From positions 124,001-188,000 of the forward strand of contig CAYRUO010000001.1 in assembly GCA_964427505.1 (NCBI GenBank): a stretch of 64,000 nt of DNA, in the 5' to 3' direction. The stretch comes from Thermanaerothrix sp034436175. Its GTDB lineage: Bacteria > Chloroflexota > Anaerolineae > Anaerolineales > Anaerolineaceae. The notes below the pieces were generated by a model. That model worked only from the letters and a program-made list of their open reading frames with translations, had not been told where the DNA came from and made no database searches. Below, piece by piece: positions 8,344-17,355 of this stretch. The position numbers and the translations under genes were made by a program. Numbering within the stretch: the stretch's first letter is position 1; each line of letters begins with the position of its first letter.

Positions 8344-8667
8344 CTAGGTTCTATCGGTAACTAATAAGCCCACTAAGAGAATCTCAATGACTTTGGTGAT
8401 GTAGCCCAAAGGTGTGCGGGCGCCGATCAGCACCCACAGCAGGATGGTGACTCCGGTGTAAGCGATGAAACCATAACGCACCCAAAGGAAGCGCTCACCA
8501 AGGCGTTCCCGGCCAAGTAGATAGGCGCCCAGAAAGGCGAGGTAGCCTAAGCCGTTAAGGATGAAGACAGGATCGGGGAAAAGTAGGGAAATGTGAATGA
8601 AGGCCGTGGCTAGGGTCATTAAGACGATTACTAACGTTCGCAACGGTTGAGCAGATGTGGGGTTCAT
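8344..8667 (-). CDS. Small hydrophobic membrane protein, unknown function
   Basis: 107 residues with four predicted membrane helices (about 10-28, 34-52, 62-82, 88-105) and only short charged loops (GRERLGERFLWVRYG). I recognise no family. ATG at 8667 has GGAG upstream (GGAGCCGCAT). It ends 41 bases before the ribA start, on the same strand, so it is probably the first gene of the ribA operon. A small membrane protein there could be incidental, or could help transport the product of the cluster; the sequence does not decide. Confidence 0.7.
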   Translation of the reverse strand: MNPTSAQPLRTLVIVLMTLATAFIHISLLFPDPVFILNGLGYLAFLGAYLLGRERLGERFLWVRYGFIAYTGVTILLWVLIGARTPLGYITKVIEILLVGLLVTDRT

Positions 8668-8822
8668 ATGCGGCTCCAATCTCAAAGGCTACTATGCGCT
8701 TGGGAATGATGGACATCGCTAAATCCGATCTGAAAAGGTGCTCGCAATAGGCTAATACATACGACGCCAAAGCAACTAATGTAGATGTATTTTATCAATA
8801 ATCGGATCGGTTGTGGGGCAAT

Positions 8823-8858
8823 GTAAAAACTCGGGCAGGTCTAACACCTGCCCGAGTT
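8823..8858 (-). terminator. Rho-independent terminator of ileS
   Basis: Perfect 13-bp inverted repeat AACTCGGGCAGGT / ACCTGCCCGAGTT with a 5-base loop. Read on the minus strand it is followed by a T-run, right after the ileS stop at 8882. Confidence 0.9.
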
Positions 8859-8881
8859 GCTGCAACCAGGAGGGGTAAACG

Positions 8882-11800
8882 TTACCGGCTGATACGTTCT
8901 AGGGCGATTTGCAACTTCTCACCATCGAAGGTGTCTTCGGCGGCGGGAAGGTTGGGCGGTAAGGGCTGGTTGAGCATCTCAACCGTGAGGGTTTCACCCA
9001 TGATGTAATCCTTGAACGCGGCAACCGCAGCCTCCAGCCCGGGGGTAGCCTGGTAATAGAGGCGGATACGGTCGGCAATATCGAGGTCGGCTTGCTTGCG
9101 CAATTCTTGCACCCGCCGCACGAACTCGCGGGCAAGCCCTTCCTGGATCAATTCGGGGGTTAGATCGGTCACCAAGGCGGCCAGGTAAGGCCCTTCAGAG
9201 GCAACGGCAAAACCCTCACGCGCTTGGACGCGCACCTCAACCTCTTCGGGCAGGATGGTGTACGTTTCGCCATTCACGTGGACGTCAATGGGCTGATTGT
9301 TGAGCAAACGCTTCGCGGCCGGTTCAGGATCCAGGTCGAGAATGGCTTTGCGAATGGCCGGGAAGCGGCTGGCATACTTCTGCCCCAACTGCTTAGGCAG
9401 TGGGTTGAGGCTATAGGCCACTGCCTCGCTGGTGGCGTCCAATACCCGCACCCGCTTGACGTTTAATTCATCGGCCAAGAGATCCGCGTAGGCTTGCACC
9501 ACCGGGATTTCCTCGGCATTGCCCACAGCAAAGGCGGCTTCGGCCAAGGGTTGGCGCACCTTGCGGTTGGCTTTGTTGCGCGCCGCATGTCCGAGTGAGG
9601 CTAGGCGCATCACCAGGGCCATCTCACGGTTGAGGCGTTCGTCAATGACCTGCTCATCATACCCCGGCCACTCGGCTAAATGTACCGAGAGCGGCGCCTC
9701 TTGATCTACGGAGCGCACGAGGTTCTGATACAGCGCCTCGGCCAGGAAAGGCATGGTGGGCGCCAGCAGTTTGCTCAGCGTGACCAGTGCCTCATAAAGG
9801 GTGGCATAGGCGGCGCGTTTGTCGGCATCCGATTCGCTCTTCCAGAAACGCCGCCGTGAACGCCGCAGATACCAGTTGGAAAGTTGATCCACAAAGGTTT
9901 CAATAGGGCGGGTGGCACCTAATACATCGTAATGTTCTAATGCGTCCGTGACTTCACGCACCAGGGCGTGCAGGGACGAACGCAACCAGCGATCCAGTGG
10001 GGTATAGTCAGGCACCTCGTCCGAGGGTTGCCAGTTGTCCAAATTGGCGTAGGTCACAAAGAAGGCATAGGTGTTCCACAGGGTGAGTACAAAACTGCGC
10101 AGTACCTCTGCCACCAGGTCGCTGGAGAAGCGGCGTTCCTGCCCGGGCGGGCTGGCGGTGTAGAGATACCAGCGCATGGCATCGGCGCCGGTGCGGTTGA
10201 TCACGTCCCACGGATCCACAACATTCCCGCGGGACTTGGACATCTTTTGCCCCTGAGCGTCCAAGATCAACCCGAGGCAGATGACATTCTTGTAGGCCAC
10301 TTCGTTGAACAGTAGCGTGCTGATGGCATGGAGGGAGTAGAACCAGCCGCGCGTTTGGTCAACGGCCTCACAGATGTAGTCCGCTGGGAACTGGCGTTTG
10401 AACATCTCTTGATTCTCAAAGGGGTAATGCCATTGGGCTACCGGCATTGCTCCCGAATCGAACCAGACGTCAATCAATTCCGGTACGCGGGTCATGGTGC
10501 CACCGCATTCAGGACATTTCCAGCGGATCTCATCCACATGGGGACGATGCAGGTCTAATCCTGAGAGGTCTCGCCCGGTTTTTTGCGAGAGTTCGGCTAC
10601 CGAACCGATGCACTCTTGATGATGACACTGCTGGCATTCCCAGATGGGCAGAGGGGTGCCCCAATAACGTTCGCGCCCAAGAGCCCAATCAATGTTATTG
10701 GCCAGCCAGTTGCCGAAGCGTCCATGCTTAATATGCTCGGGATACCAATTGATTTTTTCGTTCAGGGCAACCATTTGCTCTTTGAACTGGCTGGTGCGGA
10801 TATACCAGGTGGGACGAGCGTAATAGAGCAAGGGGGTGGAACAACGCCAGCAGAAGGGGTAGGTATGGGTATAGGTCTCGGCACGCAATAACAGTCCGCG
10901 GCGGCGTAGATCCTCGGTGATTTCAGGGTCGGCATCTTTGACGAACTTGCCGGCCCACGGGCGCACCTCAGGGATGAAAGCGCCTTCTTCATTGACGGTC
11001 ATCAGGATCGGCAGATCGTATTCCAATGCCGCACTCATATCTTCCGCACCGAAGGCGGGTGCCATGTGCACCAGGCCGGTGCCTTCTTCCGTAGTTACAA
11101 AGTCACCCAAAACGACATAATGGGCGGGTTTGTCCACCGGCAGGAAGGTAAATAAGGGGTGATAGCGTTTACCCTTTAGTTGTCGTCCTTTCATTCGGGC
11201 GACGACGGTTACGGTTTCCTCGCCAAACACGCGTGAAACCAGAGGTTCGGCCAAGATCAGGCGTTCTTTACCGTTTTCTGGAGTCCTGCGCTCAATGACC
11301 ACGTAATCCACATCCGGGTGGGCGGCTACAGCTACGTTTGCGGGCAGTGTCCAAGGGGTCGTAGTCCAAATCAGCAGGGATGTACCGGGTTCATCCACGA
11401 GGGGTAGGCGCACATAAACCGAGGGATCGGTAGCTTCATCATACCCCAGGGCTACCTCGTGGTCTGAGAGCGGCGTACCACAGCGTGGACAATACGGGAC
11501 GACCTTGAAACCCTGGTAGAGCAGGTTGCGCTCCCAGAAGTTTTTCAGAATCCACCACACCGATTCGATGTAATCGTTGGTGTAGGTGATATACGCAGTA
11601 TCCAGGTCAACCCAGTAGGCGATGCGCTCGGTGAGTTTTTCCCACTCGCGAATGTAGGTGAAAGCCGATTTACGGCAGAGTTCGTTGAAGCGGGCAATGC
11701 CATAGGCTTCAATTTCCCGCTTGGTGTTGAACCCTAGTTGCTTTTCGACTTCAATCTCGACCGGGAGTCCGTGAGTGTCCCATCCTCCGCGGCGGATGAC

Positions 11801-12034
11801 ATGAAAGCCGCGCATGGTTTTGTAACGGGGGAAGACATCCTTGAACGCGCGCGCCAGGACGTGGTGCACGCCGGGCTTGCCGTTAGCGGTCGGAGGCCCT
11901 TCGTAGAAGACGTATTCCGGCTGGCCTTCTCGCTGGCGTAGGGTCTCGTGGAAAATGTCGTGCGTTTTCCAAAACCGTAGGATGGATTCCTCAAGCGCGA
12001 CGATATCGAGTTTCGGTGAGATGGGTCGGAACAT
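8882..12034 (-). CDS. ileS: Isoleucyl-tRNA synthetase, eukaryote-like type (IleRS2), with GVHH in place of the HIGH motif
   Basis: 1050 residues. Charges tRNA-Ile with isoleucine and edits valine. The catalytic Rossmann domain has GWDTHGLPVEIEVEKQLG, typical of IleRS2, and KMSKSRGNVVDP. The HIGH motif (HxGH) reads GVHH at residues 55-58: the first and third positions of the signature are exchanged. The CP1 editing domain includes LLIWTTTPWTLPANVAVA. No C-terminal zinc finger, as in IleRS2. ATG at 12034 after GAGGAG. Expression is controlled by the T-box upstream. IleRS2 enzymes are the naturally mupirocin-insensitive class. Confidence 0.97.
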   Translation of the reverse strand: MFRPISPKLDIVALEESILRFWKTHDIFHETLRQREGQPEYVFYEGPPTANGKPGVHHVLARAFKDVFPRYKTMRGFHVIRRGGWDTHGLPVEIEVEKQLGFNTKREIEAYGIARFNELCRKSAFTYIREWEKLTERIAYWVDLDTAYITYTNDYIESVWWILKNFWERNLLYQGFKVVPYCPRCGTPLSDHEVALGYDEATDPSVYVRLPLVDEPGTSLLIWTTTPWTLPANVAVAAHPDVDYVVIERRTPENGKERLILAEPLVSRVFGEETVTVVARMKGRQLKGKRYHPLFTFLPVDKPAHYVVLGDFVTTEEGTGLVHMAPAFGAEDMSAALEYDLPILMTVNEEGAFIPEVRPWAGKFVKDADPEITEDLRRRGLLLRAETYTHTYPFCWRCSTPLLYYARPTWYIRTSQFKEQMVALNEKINWYPEHIKHGRFGNWLANNIDWALGRERYWGTPLPIWECQQCHHQECIGSVAELSQKTGRDLSGLDLHRPHVDEIRWKCPECGGTMTRVPELIDVWFDSGAMPVAQWHYPFENQEMFKRQFPADYICEAVDQTRGWFYSLHAISTLLFNEVAYKNVICLGLILDAQGQKMSKSRGNVVDPWDVINRTGADAMRWYLYTASPPGQERRFSSDLVAEVLRSFVLTLWNTYAFFVTYANLDNWQPSDEVPDYTPLDRWLRSSLHALVREVTDALEHYDVLGATRPIETFVDQLSNWYLRRSRRRFWKSESDADKRAAYATLYEALVTLSKLLAPTMPFLAEALYQNLVRSVDQEAPLSVHLAEWPGYDEQVIDERLNREMALVMRLASLGHAARNKANRKVRQPLAEAAFAVGNAEEIPVVQAYADLLADELNVKRVRVLDATSEAVAYSLNPLPKQLGQKYASRFPAIRKAILDLDPEPAAKRLLNNQPIDVHVNGETYTILPEEVEVRVQAREGFAVASEGPYLAALVTDLTPELIQEGLAREFVRRVQELRKQADLDIADRIRLYYQATPGLEAAVAAFKDYIMGETLTVEMLNQPLPPNLPAAEDTFDGEKLQIALERISR

Positions 12035-12089
12035 ACGCTACTCCTCTAACCTCAAATTTGATCTCTCCGAGAGTAAGTTGATGTCTAAA

Positions 12090-12377
12090 ATATAAAAACC
12101 CTCTCTCCACTCAGGGACGAGAGGGGTTCTCGCGGTACCACCCTGATTCCTGCCCGTAGGCAGGCACTCTGCCAGGTACGCCCGGTTTGCCCGTTGATAC
12201 CTGCGCCGCGGATAACGGCTGGCGAGGCCGGCGCCCCTACTGACGAACCCTCTGGTTCGCGTTCAGTTTGCAGCTCCGGAAGGATTTTCGGCTCACCGAT
12301 CTGCCCCGGCTCGCACTCTCCCGGGTTCGCTGACAGCCTCGCATGAGCCTACTCGTTTCCATCATCGCTTTTCGGTT
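12090..12377 (-). promoter_or_regulatory. T-box riboswitch controlling ileS
   Basis: Leader RNA that senses uncharged tRNA. The invariant antiterminator bulge sequence AGGGTGGTACCGCG is on the minus strand at about 12131-12145. It is followed by the competing terminator hairpin (CCCTCTC...GAGAGAGGG) with TTTTTATATTTT at about 12090-12125. Upstream is a GC-rich stem I region with GGAAACGAGTAGG near the 5' end and GAGAGTGCGAGCC in the distal part. An ATC (Ile) triplet at about 12297-12299 is a plausible specifier, but I have not folded the RNA. Confidence 0.9.
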
Positions 12378-12383
12378 GTGCCA

Positions 12384-12412
12384 ATTATGCCACGAAGTGG
12401 GCAAAAAATCAA
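12384..12412 (-). promoter_or_regulatory. SigA-type promoter of the ileS T-box leader
   Basis: TTGATT, 17-base spacer, CATAAT on the minus strand. Transcription would start near 12377, just before the T-box RNA. Confidence 0.75.
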
Positions 12413-12524
12413 CCGAGGACCAGGTTTCGGGGTGAGGGGATCACAGTATAATCAAAAAGAACCCCACTCTACACCCCTTGGATTTTCGTATAGATATAAG
12501 CCCAGAGAAAGTGAGGCCGATCTC

Positions 12525-13433
12525 ATGAGAATTCTAATTATCGGTGGCAGTGGTTTTATCGGGCGGGCGTTGATTAAGCGCTTGCTAGAAACCGGGCACG
12601 AGGTCAGCGTTCTGAGCCGCCGTCCCCAAGCCGTGCATTTGCCGTCTGCGGTGGCTGTGTATCCCTGGGATGGGCGCCGCGGTGCCCCTTGGGCGGAGGT
12701 GCTGGCCGAGATGGACGCGGTGGTTAACTTGGCCGGGGCAAATTTGGGCGCCGGGCGTTGGACACCGCAACGGAAACAAACGTTTCTCACCAGTCGCGTT
12801 TGGAGCGGTGAAGCCGTGGTGGAGGCGTTCTCTCTGGCGCCCCGCAAACCCTCTGTCTTACTGCAAGCCTCGGCGGTGGGGTATTACGGGCCCTGTGGCG
12901 ATGAAATCATCACCGAAGATGCGCCCCCGGGCAAGGATTTTCTGGCTCAACTCTGCGTGCAATGGGAAGCCAGCACTCAGCCCGTTGAGGCTTGGGGAGT
13001 GCGACGGGTGCTCTTGCGCACCGGGATTGTCCTGGCCAAGGACAGCCTGGCGCTAAAACGCCTGGTGCTCCCCATTCGCTGGGGCGTAGGGGGACCGCTG
13101 GGGAGTGGGCGGCAGTGGATGCCTTGGATCCACATTGCCGATCAAATCGAGGCGATGCTTTTCCTGCTTCAGCACGAACAAGCCCGGGGACCGTTTAACC
13201 TGACTGCGCCTAACCCAGTGCGCAATGCAGATTTTGGGCGCGCATTGGCGCGGGTGATGCGCCGCCCCTTCTGGCTACCGGTTCCAGCATTGGCGTTGTG
13301 GTTGATGTTGGGAGAGATGAGCACAGTGGTCTTGGATGGACAGCGTGCCATTCCGCGCCGGCTCTTAGAACTGGGGTATCGTTTCAAGTTCGAGGATTTG
13401 GAATTAGCCCTGCGCGACCTGCTGGCTTCGTAA
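12525..13433 (+). CDS. TIGR01777-family NAD(P)-binding epimerase-like protein
   Basis: 302 residues of an atypical short-chain dehydrogenase with the dinucleotide loop GGSGFIGRAL at residue 7 on, ASAVGYYGPCGDE with the active-site Tyr, and IHIADQIEAM. This matches the widespread TIGR01777 family (E. coli YfcH, cell-division-associated SulA-like in cyanobacteria and plants); the biochemical role is unsettled. Start ATG at 12525 is preferred because the conserved protein begins MRILIIGGSGFIG; the frame stays open upstream to 12378, but that part is not family-like. A TATAAT at 12447-12452 may serve as its -10. Divergent from ileS, 50 bases before tyrS. Confidence 0.88.
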   Translation: MRILIIGGSGFIGRALIKRLLETGHEVSVLSRRPQAVHLPSAVAVYPWDGRRGAPWAEVLAEMDAVVNLAGANLGAGRWTPQRKQTFLTSRVWSGEAVVEAFSLAPRKPSVLLQASAVGYYGPCGDEIITEDAPPGKDFLAQLCVQWEASTQPVEAWGVRRVLLRTGIVLAKDSLALKRLVLPIRWGVGGPLGSGRQWMPWIHIADQIEAMLFLLQHEQARGPFNLTAPNPVRNADFGRALARVMRRPFWLPVPALALWLMLGEMSTVVLDGQRAIPRRLLELGYRFKFEDLELALRDLLAS

Positions 13434-13451
13434 TGTCCTCGTGGATTTAGG

Positions 13452-13457
13452 TATAAT
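13452..13457 (+). promoter_or_regulatory. Possible -10 element of tyrS
   Basis: TATAAT in GGTATAATTAACC, 26 bases before the tyrS ATG. No convincing -35, so tyrS may instead be read through from the epimerase gene. Confidence 0.4.
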
Positions 13458-13482
13458 TAACCAACTCATGGAGGACATGGCT

Positions 13483-14697
13483 ATGAACATTGATGAGCAG
13501 GTTGCACTTTTGATGCAAGGTACCGAATACGGGGATGAAGCCCTCAAACAGGCCATGGCGGCGGAGTTGCGCGAGCGGCTGATCGAGGCGCAACAGGAAG
13601 GCCGACCATTGCGGGTCTATTGTGGTTATGACCCACGCAAGGCGGACTTGCACCTGGGTCATACGGTGACCATGCGCAAGTTACGCCAGTTTCAAGATCT
13701 GGGGCATGAGGTCACCTTTTTGATCGGGAATTTCACCTCGCTCATCGGCGATCCTTCGGACAAAGACAAATTGCGCCCTCGCCTCACCCCAGAAGAGATT
13801 GAAGAAAACGCTCGCACCTACGCCGAGCAAGCCTTCCGCATCTTGGATCCGGCCAAGACCAAGATTCGCTACAACGCGGAGTGGCTCTCCAAACTCTGCT
13901 TGGCGGATATGATTCCCCTGGCCGCTAATTTCACCCTCCAGCAGTTCTTGACCCGTGAAAACTTCCGCTTACGCTGGGAGCGCGGCGATCCCATTTATCT
14001 CCACGAGACCTTCTATGCCATCATGCAAGGCTATGATGCTTATATGCTCAAGGCCGATGTGCAGGTTGGTGGTACGGATCAACTTTTTAACATTGTGACC
14101 GCGGCGCGCAAGATTATGACCTTCCTCGGCGCCAAGCCCAACATTGCCATCATCATGGGCATCTTGCCCGGCACCGATGGTGTGGTCAAGATGAGCAAGT
14201 CGTTGGGCAACCATATCCCGATCAACACCACGGCTGAGGATATGTATGGCAAGGTCATGAGCATCCCGGATTTTGTGATGCCCACCTATGCCAAGTTGGT
14301 CACACGCTGGTTGCCGGATGAAGTGGCGGCGTTCGAAAAGGCATTGGCCGACGGCACGTTGCATCCGCGCGATGCCAAGATGAAACTGGCTTTTGAAATT
14401 ACGGCAAACTTCTATGGTGAAGAAGCCGCACAGCGCGCTCAAGAAGCATTTGTGCGCCTGTTCCAGAAACGCGATTTGCCCGAAGAGGTTCCCGAATTTC
14501 GTGCCGAAGCGGGGCAAAGCGTGTTAGATATCTTAGTGAAAGCCCAATTGGTCAACAGCAAGAGTGAGGGACGCCGTCTGATTGAGCAAAAAGGGGTGCG
14601 CCTGGACGGGCAGGTGTTGACCGATCCCAATGCGCCCCTCCCGCACGCGGGCATCTTACAGGTGGGCAAACGCCAATTCCTAAAAATTGTTTTCTGA
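13483..14697 (+). CDS. tyrS: Tyrosyl-tRNA synthetase
   Basis: 404 residues. Charges tRNA-Tyr in the cytoplasm. Class I signatures: HIGH motif as HLGHT in KADLHLGHTVTMRKL, and KMSKSLGN. A C-terminal S4 RNA-binding domain starts near VLDILVKAQLVNSKSEGRR. The HIGH/KMSKS spacing and the S4 domain resemble the TyrZ-like branch. ATG at 13483 chosen for the GGAGG eight bases upstream; in-frame ATG 13468 and GTG 13441 lie before it. The ECF transporter genes follow after 34 bases and may be co-transcribed. Confidence 0.95.
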   Translation: MNIDEQVALLMQGTEYGDEALKQAMAAELRERLIEAQQEGRPLRVYCGYDPRKADLHLGHTVTMRKLRQFQDLGHEVTFLIGNFTSLIGDPSDKDKLRPRLTPEEIEENARTYAEQAFRILDPAKTKIRYNAEWLSKLCLADMIPLAANFTLQQFLTRENFRLRWERGDPIYLHETFYAIMQGYDAYMLKADVQVGGTDQLFNIVTAARKIMTFLGAKPNIAIIMGILPGTDGVVKMSKSLGNHIPINTTAEDMYGKVMSIPDFVMPTYAKLVTRWLPDEVAAFEKALADGTLHPRDAKMKLAFEITANFYGEEAAQRAQEAFVRLFQKRDLPEEVPEFRAEAGQSVLDILVKAQLVNSKSEGRRLIEQKGVRLDGQVLTDPNAPLPHAGILQVGKRQFLKIVF

Positions 14698-14731
14698 TCG
14701 TACTTCAAGTGTAATTCTGAAACGGAGTCCG

Positions 14732-16351
14732 ATGTCTGATTTACCGCTGGTCATTGAAAACCTCACCTTCCGCTATCGTAGCCGTCATGAACCGGCGCTC
14801 CGCAATATTAACCTGAGCGTACAACCCGGCCAGGTGGTGCTGATCGCCGGCGCCAGCGGGTGTGGTAAGACAACGCTGATCCGCTGCATCAACGGCCTGA
14901 TTCCCCGCAGTTATAAAGGGGATTTATCGGGAAGTATTCGCATCTTTGGACAGGATACACGCGGACTCTCACTGGCCCGCATCTCCCAAATGGTGGGAAC
15001 CGTGTTGCAAGACCCCGAACGCCAGATACTGGGTTCGCGGGTGATCAATGAAGTAGCGTTTGGCCTGGAAAACCTGGGTTTACCCCGGGAAGAAATCCTG
15101 CAACGGGCCCATGAGGCCTTAGAACGGTTGAAGATTGCCCACCTGCGGGATCGTGAGACGTTTAGTCTCTCGGGCGGGGAGAAGCAAAAGGTGGCGCTGG
15201 CAGGGGTATTGGCAATGCGCCCAGGGGTTCTGCTCTTGGATGAACCCCTGGCCAGCCTGGATCCGGCCAGCGCTCAGGATGCATTGAGCATGATCCGCCA
15301 ACTGGCCGATGAGGGAATGACGATTATTCTGATCGAGCACCGCGTTGAGGATGTGTTGACCATTCAGCCTGAGCGCGTGCTCTATATGAGTGAGGGGGAG
15401 ATCAAGTTTGACGGCACCGCCGAGCAGTTGGTTGATTATGTGGACTTCCGTGAGATCAAACTCCCTGCGCGCATGGTTTTAGATCTGGCGGCACGCACCG
15501 CACCGCCGCCTGCCCCTCGGTGGTTGCCCAGTGGACGTGAAGGACCGCGGGAGCCGCTCGTAGAATTCCAGGATGTACATTTCGGATACGAAACCGAAAC
15601 AGAGGTCTTACATGGCATCAATTTGGCCATTTACCGCGGGGATGTGATCGCGGTATTGGGGCCCAACGGTGCCGGCAAGACAACGCTCGTCAAGCACGCG
15701 ATCGGTTTGCTCAAGCCCAAACGCGGGCGAGTGCTTATCCGAGGGCGTGATACCCGTCAAATGAGCGTGGCGGAAATTGCCAGCACCTTGGGGTATGTTT
15801 TCCAAAGCCCAAGCCATATGCTCTTTGCGCCTACCGTTTACGAAGAACTGGCGTTTGGGCCCAAAAATCTCAACCATGATCCGGAAACCATTCGAAAGGA
15901 GGTGATGGAGGCCATTGAGATTGTGAACCTGACAGGCTATGAGCAGACCCCACCGCTTTCCATGTCCTTTGGGCAGCAGAAGCGCGTCAGTATCGCGGCC
16001 ATCCTTTCCATGCGTTCGCGTATCCTGGTCATGGATGAGCCCACCGCCGGGCAGGATTATAAAAACTACATCAATTTTATGGATTCCATCCTTCAAATGC
16101 CCGGGTTTGAGGCGATTCTTTTCATCACCCATGATATTGATGTGGCCATTCGGTATGCCAATCGCGTGCTTCTGGTCAACAATGGCCAGATTGTGGCGGA
16201 TGGGGCGCCCGAAGAGGTGTTGAGCGACTTGGGGCGGCTGGAGGCCTGCCGTCTGGTTCCAACCTCGCTGTTACGCTTAAATCTGGAATATCTCCCTGCC
16301 ACCCGACGTTTTCTCAGCGCAGAAGCGCTGGCCCATTTTTCACCGGCTTGA
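14732..16351 (+). CDS. ECF transporter energy-coupling protein with two fused ABC ATPase domains
   Basis: 539 residues, two nucleotide-binding domains in one chain that power an energy-coupling-factor vitamin or metal importer. Domain 1 (about 5-240): Walker A GASGCGKTT, signature LSGGEKQKVALAG, Walker B VLLLDEP, switch His in LIEHRVE. Domain 2 (about 275-520): Walker A GPNGAGKTT, Walker B ILVMDEPTAGQD, switch His in FITHDID. The second signature is degenerate, MSFGQQKR rather than LSGGQ. ATG at 14732 with GGAG upstream. Followed by the S gene (14 bases) and the T gene, so the transporter is complete. No riboswitch precedes it. Confidence 0.92.
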   Translation: MSDLPLVIENLTFRYRSRHEPALRNINLSVQPGQVVLIAGASGCGKTTLIRCINGLIPRSYKGDLSGSIRIFGQDTRGLSLARISQMVGTVLQDPERQILGSRVINEVAFGLENLGLPREEILQRAHEALERLKIAHLRDRETFSLSGGEKQKVALAGVLAMRPGVLLLDEPLASLDPASAQDALSMIRQLADEGMTIILIEHRVEDVLTIQPERVLYMSEGEIKFDGTAEQLVDYVDFREIKLPARMVLDLAARTAPPPAPRWLPSGREGPREPLVEFQDVHFGYETETEVLHGINLAIYRGDVIAVLGPNGAGKTTLVKHAIGLLKPKRGRVLIRGRDTRQMSVAEIASTLGYVFQSPSHMLFAPTVYEELAFGPKNLNHDPETIRKEVMEAIEIVNLTGYEQTPPLSMSFGQQKRVSIAAILSMRSRILVMDEPTAGQDYKNYINFMDSILQMPGFEAILFITHDIDVAIRYANRVLLVNNGQIVADGAPEEVLSDLGRLEACRLVPTSLLRLNLEYLPATRRFLSAEALAHFSPA

Positions 16352-16365
16352 TAAGGAGGAGCAAG

Positions 16366-17298
16366 ATGGACAAACGTTTGCGATCCATTCTTTTTTCGCT
16401 GATCGGCGTATTGGTCTTTTTCCTGTTGATCGTCTGGATCGGGGGATTGATCAACCCGAACCTGCAACTGGATGAGACCGGTGTGCTGCGTTTTGTTTTC
16501 GTTGGCATTGGTCTCTTGATTGTCTTCGTCATCTATGCCGTAACCCGCACCAGCCCGGTCTGGGAAGTGGGCACCCGTGAGGTCGTCTATATGGCTATTG
16601 GGGCGGCACTCTATGCAGTATTGTCGTTCCTCTTCAACGGTACGGTATTTGCGGTGCCCTCGGTCAGCCAGGTGGCGTTGCGCCCGGCGATTGCCATCCC
16701 GATGTTCTTCGGTTATGCGTTCGGGCCGGTCGTGGGGTTCTTTAGCGGCGCGGTAGGCAATATGTTTGGCGATGCCCTAACCGGTTTCGGGCTCTCGCCG
16801 CAGTGGAGCATCGGTAACGGCCTGGTCGGTTTTGTGGCCGGCCTGGTGCATCTGTTCAAAGATAAGAAGCACAGTGTAGATGCGGTTTTGATTGCCAGTG
16901 CTCTGCTGGCTGCCCTGGCGACGGTAATCTTCTTTGTCAACCGCAACGTGCCCAACATGATGTTCTTTGATCCTGAAGCCGGCATCTTTGGCGATGCCAC
17001 GATCAGCCTCTTCGCCGGCCTCTCCGCTGTGGTGGGGTTTGTGCTGGTGCTCTTGGTACGCTTGCTCTTTGGTCAGAATCTGGATGTGGTGGCCGCGGTG
17101 ACCTGGAGCCTATTGGGCAATTTCCTGGGAATCGGCTTTGCGGCCATTTCGGATATCTGGATTAACGGCTATCCGCCGGCGGTTGCCATTGTTGGCGAAT
17201 TCTTACCGGCGGCGGGGCCAAATGCCATCTTTGCGGCTATCTTGGTGCCCTTGTTGGTGGTGGCGTTCGCTTCGGTGCAACGCCAGACCGGACGGTAA
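16366..17298 (+). CDS. ECF transporter substrate-binding (S) component
   Basis: 310 residues, highly hydrophobic, with about eight membrane helices; two near the N-terminus (12-32 and 42-62) precede the S-component core. The core shows ALRPAIAIPMFFGYAFGP and FFSGAVGNMFGDALTG, which resemble ECF S proteins that carry small vitamins or vitamin precursors. The substrate cannot be assigned from sequence. ATG at 16366 sits four bases after AAGGAGGAG, a strong ribosome site. Between the fused ATPase gene and the T gene. Confidence 0.8.
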   Translation: MDKRLRSILFSLIGVLVFFLLIVWIGGLINPNLQLDETGVLRFVFVGIGLLIVFVIYAVTRTSPVWEVGTREVVYMAIGAALYAVLSFLFNGTVFAVPSVSQVALRPAIAIPMFFGYAFGPVVGFFSGAVGNMFGDALTGFGLSPQWSIGNGLVGFVAGLVHLFKDKKHSVDAVLIASALLAALATVIFFVNRNVPNMMFFDPEAGIFGDATISLFAGLSAVVGFVLVLLVRLLFGQNLDVVAAVTWSLLGNFLGIGFAAISDIWINGYPPAVAIVGEFLPAAGPNAIFAAILVPLLVVAFASVQRQTGR

Positions 17299-17355
17299 AC
17301 TTAATGGATTGGGGGGCGGGGTAACCCGCTCCCCAATGGGAGAGATTGGGATCGT

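Noticed and set aside
12378..12524. Upstream extension of the TIGR01777 gene to GTG 12378
   Set aside because: The added residues overlap the ileS promoter and are unlike the family, which begins at MRILIIGGSGF.
13969..14517. 182-codon open frame on the minus strand, antisense to tyrS
   Set aside because: Lies entirely within a well-conserved tyrS; no ribosome site or family resemblance.
14698..14731. Search for a vitamin riboswitch before the ECF transporter
   Set aside because: Only 34 bases separate it from tyrS; no room for a riboswitch.
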